From positions 30,749,149 to 30,813,148 of the forward strand of contig OZ024914.1 of assembly GCA_964017125.1 (NCBI GenBank): a stretch of 64,000 nt of DNA. Direction: 5' to 3'. The notes beneath the pieces were generated by a model. That model was not told the origin of the DNA. It did no database searches and worked only from the letters and a program-made list of their open reading frames with translations. Source of the DNA: Flabesymbios commensalis. Lineage: Eukaryota > Annelida > Polychaeta > Terebellida > Flabelligeridae. Position 1 is the stretch's first letter, and the number at the start of each line of letters is the position of its first letter. This document shows, in pieces, positions 57,930 to 64,000 of this stretch. The position numbers were made by a program, and so were the translations under genes.

Positions 57930-58360
57930 ACTTCTCATCACTGAAATCACGACAGCTTCTTCTTGCGTTCGCCGGTAAATGTGTGATATATTGACACTCA
58001 AGGCATTTTGATGTCATCACTCAGATCACGACAGCTTGAGTCAGTAAATGTGTGATAGCTTGTCACTCAAGGCGTTTTGATGTCATCACTCAGATCACGA
58101 CAGCTTTAGTCAGTAGATGTGTGATAGCTTGTCACTCAAGGCGTTTTGACGTCATCACTCAGATCACAACAGCTTGAGTCAGTATATGTGTGATAGCTTG
58201 TCACTTAAGGCGTTTTGATGTCATCACTCAGATCACGACAGCTTGAGTCAGTAAATGGGTGAGAGCTTGTCACTCAAGGTGTTTTGATGTCATCACTCAG
58301 ATCACGACAGCTTGAGTCAGTAAATGTGTGATAGCTTGTCACTCAACATGCTCAAGGCGT
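57930..58360 (+). repeat. 69-bp tandem repeats, about six copies
   Basis: gatcacgacagcttgagtca occurs at 58024, 58093, 58162, 58231 and 58300, exactly 69 apart, with gtgtgatagcttgtcactca and ggcgttttgatgtcatcact between. It lies directly upstream of the MULE transposase remnant. Confidence 0.95.
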
Positions 58361-58559
58361 TTGGATAATCGGTCGGCATGTTTCATGATTGAGCTGTCAT
58401 TTCTGCTTTGTTCGAAATAAAGGTGTCAAAAGGGCTTAAGTATATAACAGGGAGACCTATGCACGTCACGTCTCATCACTATTATTTGCAAAAAGTCTAT
58501 TCTTTTGTACTCATTTATTTGATAATTATTGCTTTGAATCATGTCACCTAAGTATTCAT

Positions 58560-59283
58560 TCATGGAAATTCAACTCAAGATGATTTCAGCCAATTTTTTG
58601 CTCATTTAAATTCTAAATTACCAGACTAGCCTTCACCTGTTGACCCCCATCGTAGGTACTGATGAAGAAACTGCGTTAAGAAATGCTATTCAAAAGCGTA
58701 TGCCAGGCGCTAATCTTCTAACTTGTCATCATCATCTTCGCGAAAACGCTCAGAGACACCTTTCAAAATCTACAACAGAACAAATTCAAAAATCAATTAT
58801 TAGTAAGACGTTTGGAGCAGATGATTTTTCGACATATTTTTCAAATTTTTAAACATTTTCCCCAAAATTGAAAGTAATCGCGATATTGTAGAGAATAACC
58901 CCTGGCTTTCCACCACATGGACAAACAATAATTTCGAATCAGTTAATCATGTTATAAAAACTATCTAAGTAAATTGGAAATCTGGTCCCGTCATAGAATT
59001 AATTAACACCCCACACGACTTAGTTAAATCACAATATAAAGATACAGAGCGCTCATTCATTAGTACAGGTAAATTTTCTCTTGTCCCAGATTTCGAAACT
59101 TTTAAAATACCGGTAAATTCATGTATTAATAAAACAAAAGAACAAAGAGACCGCCATCTACTTAAATTTCTCAAAACACACAAACCCCAACAACATCGTT
59201 CTGTTATTTCAAGTGACGCTGCATTAATGATTTTACGCTCCACCGCCAATGGTACCAAGCCTGAAAGAAAGGCAAAAGAACGG
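58560..59283 (+). pseudogene. Mutator-like (MULE) transposase, decayed C-terminal half
   Basis: Blocks in order: STQDDFSQFFAHLNSK, then PIVGTDEETALRNAI and PGANLLTCHHHLRENAQRHL (the DE..L / CxxHxxxN region of the DDE core, the D of 'GTDEE' being the likely second acidic residue). NPWLSTTWTNNNFESVNHVI follows (the E-containing 'TNNxESxNH' block), then ELINTPHDLVKSQYKDTER, FISTGKFSLVPDFETF and a basic tail ending RKAKERR. It needs several frame changes and has internal stops. The N-terminal zinc/FAR1-like part was not found. The family pattern is from memory of invertebrate MULE proteins. Confidence 0.8.
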
Positions 59284-59573
59284 TGAAGACCACAACTGTG
59301 AACAAACAGTAATTAAAAATGTGGATCATTAATCATATGACCTGTCACTTGTGACAGCCCGTTCTATCCACTGTTGGCCGACTGGGCAATCTGACAAAAT
59401 GGAGGCCGGCTGTCGGCGATCCTAATAATGTCTCCCTCGTTGTTGTTATCGTTCATTTTCTCAACTGGTTCAATAATTATAGGCGGTTTTGATACAGTTA
59501 TATGTATATTTTAATGTTTATAACATATATTTGTATATTTAGTGATAAATTGCCATCTCATATGCACACATTC

Positions 59574-59628
59574 GGCCTCTTATTGATCCTATCTCGCTTT
59601 ATAGGTCTCCCTCGCTTATACCAACCCC
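59574..59628. repeat. right TIR of the 7.1 kb element
   Basis: Mirror of 52517-52575; ends tctccctcgcttataccaac then ccc, followed by TCCACAG. Confidence 0.9.
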
Positions 59629-59880
59629 TCCACAGTATCGGACTCACATTCCAAATGTGCTACTCAGCGTTTGGAGATGGTGCAGACATGTTCTGAGACG
59701 GTATCATAACACCAGTAGTGTCTCAGACATGCTAGACCATCTCCAATGGCCCACTCTAGCCCAACGACGATGTTGCTACCGCCTCACCCTACTATATAAG
59801 ATCACCCATAACCTGGTGGCAGTACCATCCAGCTAATATATTACTCCCCATCAGACCTAACTCACTGTCCAATAAAATTA
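59629..59880 (+). mobile_element. LINE fragment, right half of the interrupted copy
   Basis: Continues the LINE from 52516: RLEMVQ, then (frame change) RRYHNTSSVSDMLDHLQWPT, LAQRRCCYRLTLLYKITHNL, VAVPSS and a stop-containing tail. This is the typical 'SxxxMLxxLxWxxLxxRR' block near the LINE ORF2 end. Confidence 0.85.
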
Positions 59881-62000
59881 TGCTGAGCCTTTTTTCGTAA
59901 CTGCCGACATGCTAAAAGAAATATTTGACCACATTCCACAGTTTTCACTGAGCAAGAAAAATGCTGTGCTAAATAAAAATCTGAGCTAATTATAAAAACG
60001 TCCAAAAGCTGTGACCTTAATTTAGCAAATTCCGGCAGGGATACAGGAGCCAAAACATCACCCAGACATTTGAACTTTTTGAAGCAGCTGAATAAAACTA
60101 CTGAGATGTGCTAACGTTATCTGTATATTTCAGGTTTTAAGATACATCAGGGCACACAGGGCTCGACACAAACAGCTGCCCGATTGACCGGGGCAACCGA
60201 TTTTAGGTGGGGGCAAGTAAAAAATTACAGACAGTGGCCCCCTGCGCAATAGCTTCAATTTGCACTATTTTAAATTTCAGCGACTGTGGAAAAAGAAAAT
60301 TTTGATGGATTCTCATCCTTATAGCCATGAAACTTCCATTTTTACCCTCGTGCGCCCCATGAGGAAGTGCAGGGTAGGCAAACAAAACTTCACCCAGTTT
60401 TCACCATGGGCAAACTAGTGCAGCCTTCTCCAGGTATCTCAATTCTTCGAGATTCCCACATTGTTCTGTCCAAACGGTCTTAATGATTAGTCGAGACTCC
60501 ATTCTGGTAAACTAAAGTCCATGCGGAAATTATGAGTAGAATTTGAAAACAGCATTAATCTTATAGGAAATTTTGCGTAGATTTCAGAAATCACTGTCTC
60601 CAACCTGAAATAATGTCCGCTCATAGTCCAATTAACCATTTTCAAAATGGACGCCAAGAGGTTACCGTAACAAAATATAAAAGTAATAAACGGCCTAAAA
60701 TTACATTTAAGACCTTTATTAATATTACTACCAATCTATGGATGCACAATTTATTGCCGGCATTATTTTCGATCATCTAAATTGTTCAAATTTAAAATGG
60801 CTGACAAAATACCTGCCAAATCGTGTTTTAATCATAAATTGCGTATTAGTTCAGCGGATTTAAGTAATATTTTTGGAGAATCGTTCAAATTGTGATAAAA
60901 CACTCAATTTGGCACATGACTGCACCAGAGTATATTGATCCATATCCTCATTCAGGGCCTCGTTCAGGGATTTTCAACCCCCCTCATTCTTTTTCAAACA
61001 ATTCAGGTAATTATTTAAAAAAAATGTATGTTTCATCACAAATGTCCACAAAACTGTTTATTAATGGTTTTAGCAATTTATTTATTCAAAACAGGGGGCA
61101 GATCCATAGTGCGTGGTGGACTCACACCTTCTTTTTCGACAAATTATCATAAAAAGTATCCTTAATTGCGTAAAATGGTTAAAAATGTGACAAAAGCACC
61201 AAATTTCGCACAAAGCTGCCCAATGGTGTACTAATCCACATTGGAAGGGGAACCACCTAGTAACTGTAGCGTAAAGGCTTTGCTCATGGCATTTTAGATC
61301 CCCCCCCCAAGGCCTTATTTTTTTCTAATAAGTAGTAATTACGGTATTTATTTAAATATGTGTCTGCGCCTGGAGTGACGTCACACTCAGGATAACTAGG
61401 GCCCATGGCCACACTTTAACACTTTTTTATTTTTTGTTAAATAGGGAGATTATTATTATTATTTTTTTTGGCAATTATATATAGCTTTATGTTCATAAAT
61501 ATATCAACATGTCAAGCCAAAAAAACCGCAAGTTTAAGCACCCTTCCGACTTGAACTTTAATATGATAAGCACCCTTGTAGGTGTAGTGTAAGGGCTTCC
61601 CTCAGGGAATTTTTTGCCCCACCTTATCATTTAAAAAAAAAAACCAAGTAATTATTAAACAAAAAATATGTTTCACCAAATCATTCTAAAAAACGTATTA
61701 TTAATGATATTAGCAATCATCTTAGTCAAAACAGAGGCGGATCGGTGGGATGTGTAGGGTGGGGGGTTTGCTCACAGACCTTTTTTTGCCAAATTATTTT
61801 TGAAAAGTGCACTCAAGTGGCTTGAAGCAAAAACAACAATAAATCAGGATTCACTTTTGAATTTAAACACAAACATACGACCAATTAAAAAAAAAGCGCT
61901 GGAGATTTTTTCGGCATTTCTAAAAAAAATGCAAATAATTACCACATGCCGACAGGGAGAATTTGCTCTGGTCACAGAATGCCACATTACCTAAAATCAA
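59881..62000. repeat. non-coding; two long diverged direct repeats
   Basis: The 60970-61170 block (aattatttaaaaaaaatgta, tgtttcatca, ttattaatggttttagcaat, caaaacaggggg, actcacacctt) returns diverged at 61645-61800. gcgtaaaggctttgctca at 61269 matches gtgtaagggcttccctca at 61588. No gene. Confidence 0.6.
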
Positions 62001-63129
62001 ACTATTACCCAAAATCTCAAAAAAATAAAAATACCGGTACTGTAGGTCTTTGGTGTCTTTACATATGTCTTCATAGTCAATTAATAAAAAGAGCATGAAG
62101 TAAATATTTTAAATAATTATTATAGAGCCATTGGTATGGTAATATATTTCTAAAGTGTAATTATAAAATTGCTATATTAAGCAACCTTAAACTATATTTT
62201 ATTTCATTCTACATGTGAGCATGACATGTCGCGTAATAAGACATAACACTTAATAATATACTGGGTAGTGATGTACAGCGCATCAAAGCATCAGCAGCTA
62301 GGTGTTGCAGTTGTACAGTAGTCACGCATTACGCATTAGAGGGTGAGATTCGTATCATAATACTTTGATGCTACTATTTCATCGCAAAATGGAGTGCGCC
62401 CAACACTTTATCTTGCTGTATTATTGACAATTCCAGAAGCACGATGTGAAGAAATTAAGGAGAATTAGTGAAGGACCAGTAGAACTGAGATACCATTTCA
62501 TTGTCGTTATTCGATCATACTTTTTTTATGTAAGTTTGATTGTACTCAGCATGTAGACTGGGGAATATTGTTACACACTGCTAGTTACCATTTTTACCAT
62601 TTTACCACTTTACCACTTCCCATCTGTAAAAAAAAATAAAACAAGACGAAAAGTGACGTCTAAGTAAGAAGTGGAACAGCTGATTAAGTGGGACAGTTTC
62701 ATATGAATATCTCTTTAGATTCATCGACACTATAAATAGAGGGAAATGTAAACAGATGTAAATGATTAAACCAGTATATGAACACATTTACACAATAAAT
62801 ATCCAGTTAATGAAGAAGTACTGGACACTTACGTAGAGAAGTGGAACACTAACGAAGAGAAAAGTTCACCCAATGCCTATCATTACATATTGCCCCAGTT
62901 TTCTCCGTGCCTCCTAAATTTATAATGCATTCACTTACTCAATATTATATTATATTCAATTATACATATACACGATGAAGGTCCAACCACAATACATATG
63001 AGATAATGTACATATTAAACTTGTTTTACATCACTATAATTTACTATTGTCTGCAATTTGATTCTGGAAGAGGATGCTTCAAAAGCAGATGAACAGTTAC
63101 ATGCCGCGTCTGATTAAAAAATGCTAACA
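62001..63129. other. no gene recognised
   Basis: AT-rich; an agtggaac phrase recurs near 62670 and 62840. Nothing else. Confidence 0.5.
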
Positions 63130-63640
63130 AGATGAGACCAAACACAAACCTGGTTAAGCTTTTCACTTAAATTTACCTTATCATTTCAAATTCCCTTGGA
63201 TAATGATCAAAAAACTTCTGGTGACATATTATAGCACTATACTGACACTCCAACGCCCATTTCCCATACTCCGATATTGATAATTAAACACAGGCATGGT
63301 CAAACTTTACAGTTAAATCACTTCATCTCCTTAAATGACTACGGTGAGTGACCTTCGATAACCTCTGGTGAAATATTTCACCACTGCCAGCATCTCAATA
63401 TCCATTTTTCAGACTCCCAGATAGATAACCTTTCCAATGATACCAGACACAAACTTGTTAAAGTTTTTAGTTAAATCACCCTTATCTCTTGAAATGACCT
63501 TGCACGATGACCTTAAATGACCTCTGGTGACCTCTTCAACCACTACACGTAGCCCAGTTCTCTTTTGCCATACTCTCAGATAGATAACCTTAGCAAACAC
63601 ACACATGATCAACTGGTTTAGTGAATTTACCTCCACTTCT
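63130..63640 (-). repeat. about 3.5 tandem repeats of about 150 bp
   Basis: On the plus strand: caaacctggttaagctttt / caaacttgttaaagttttta, ttaaatcacccttatctc, aaatgaccttg, acctctggtgacctctt, catactctcagatagataac recur at about 63146, 63301, 63450 and 63600. Confidence 0.8.
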
Positions 63641-64000
63641 CAGCATGATTTGAAAGTTCTGATCAAAAACACAATTTATCAGCAATTTTGGCGGCCCTCT
63701 TGAATTTGGACAATTTATATGAGCAATAAAGTAAAAATTCTGCTGGCAATGAATATTGAACCAATATATTAGTAATAATATATAACGTTTGAATGTATTT
63801 TCAGGCCGACCATTTTGATTTGAATTATTTACAAGTAACTTTGTGGCGGCCATTTCGAAAATGGCTAATTTGAAGGTGATCGGACTATATTTCAGCTTGG
63901 AGACAGTGATGAGGTTGTCTCCATATTCTACTCACAATGTCCGCCTGGACCATTTTATAGGCTTTGTTTCAGAAATGGAGTCTCGACTAGATGTCCTCCA
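63641..64000. other. no gene recognised
   Basis: Contains two aaaatggc / gcggccattt phrases like those in the arrays at 10.8 and 23.3 kb. Window ends without a boundary. Confidence 0.45.

Larger units (their letters stand above)
52517..59628 (+). mobile_element. 7.1 kb MULE-type DNA transposon inserted in a LINE
   Basis: The left end (cggtaggtatgaaaagcgag, then ggagacctataaagcgag, aggatcaataagaggc) is mirrored at 59574-59628. TCCACAG stands directly outside both ends (52510-52516 and 59629-59635). Deleting the element and one TCCACAG restores a continuous LINE reading frame (CSTV then RLEMVQ), an independent proof of the borders. A decayed Mutator-like transposase (58560-59283) reads toward the right end. 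A 69-bp tandem array lies before it. Later insertions inside include MITEs at 53018, 54492, 55226, 55430, 56240 and 56571 and a MADF element at 56758, so the original element was much shorter. A 7-bp perfect duplication is slightly short for MULEs (usually 8-11 bp); the flanking base may have mutated. Confidence 0.85.

Overview
This is AT-rich, intron-rich, transposon-dense animal DNA. Two conserved metazoan genes with spliced exons can be read, and most of the rest is mobile-element debris. The mix (PXMP4, a six-cysteine tetraspanin, Penelope-like, LINE, MULE, DIRS/gypsy-type and palindromic MITE copies, and many TAGGCCTA palindromes) suggests a marine invertebrate. A deuterostome such as an echinoderm or hemichordate is possible, but the species cannot be fixed from the sequence.

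Left part (1-13 kb): a TIR element with internal tandem repeats (1.5-3.1 kb), a 5'-truncated LINE on the minus strand (4.06-5.49 kb), a small reverse-transcriptase/RNase H fossil (8.5-8.8 kb), then exons 2-4 of PXMP4 (peroxisomal membrane protein 4) on the plus strand (9401-12659). The first PXMP4 exon was not found. From 13 to 25.6 kb there are only repeats: a 3.6 kb element with 26-bp perfect TIRs and a TACT duplication, a 1.07 kb foldback element with a 9-bp target duplication, small MITEs, SINE pieces, and about 145-bp tandem repeats.

Middle part (25.7-44.0 kb): one minus-strand gene of 12 coding exons. All splice phases agree and sum to 1983 coding bases (660 residues). It encodes a tetraspanin with an unusual cytoplasmic N-terminal extension of about 400 residues. 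Its introns hold a 39-bp minisatellite whose translation has zinc-knuckle spacing, a possible first exon of a P2X7-C-terminal-domain-like gene, SINEs, and a Penelope-like element. They also hold a 3.5 kb TIR-bounded element (31426-34939) carrying a decayed copy of a large orphan protein that I remember as recurring, unnamed, in many invertebrate genomes. This last element is the best candidate for an undescribed system.

Right part (44-64 kb): SINE, palindromic MITEs, a broken Ty3/gypsy fossil (47-48.6 kb), a LINE tail, and a nested insertion. A 7.1 kb MULE-type DNA transposon (52517-59628, TIRs plus TCCACAG duplication) sits inside a LINE. It carries a decayed transposase, a MADF-domain mini-element and at least seven smaller palindromic elements. 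The last 4 kb are low-information DNA with tandem repeats.

Three kinds of statement are kept apart below: splice sites, TIRs, duplications and motifs were read directly; family names rest on remembered consensus sequences; element superfamilies are often inference.
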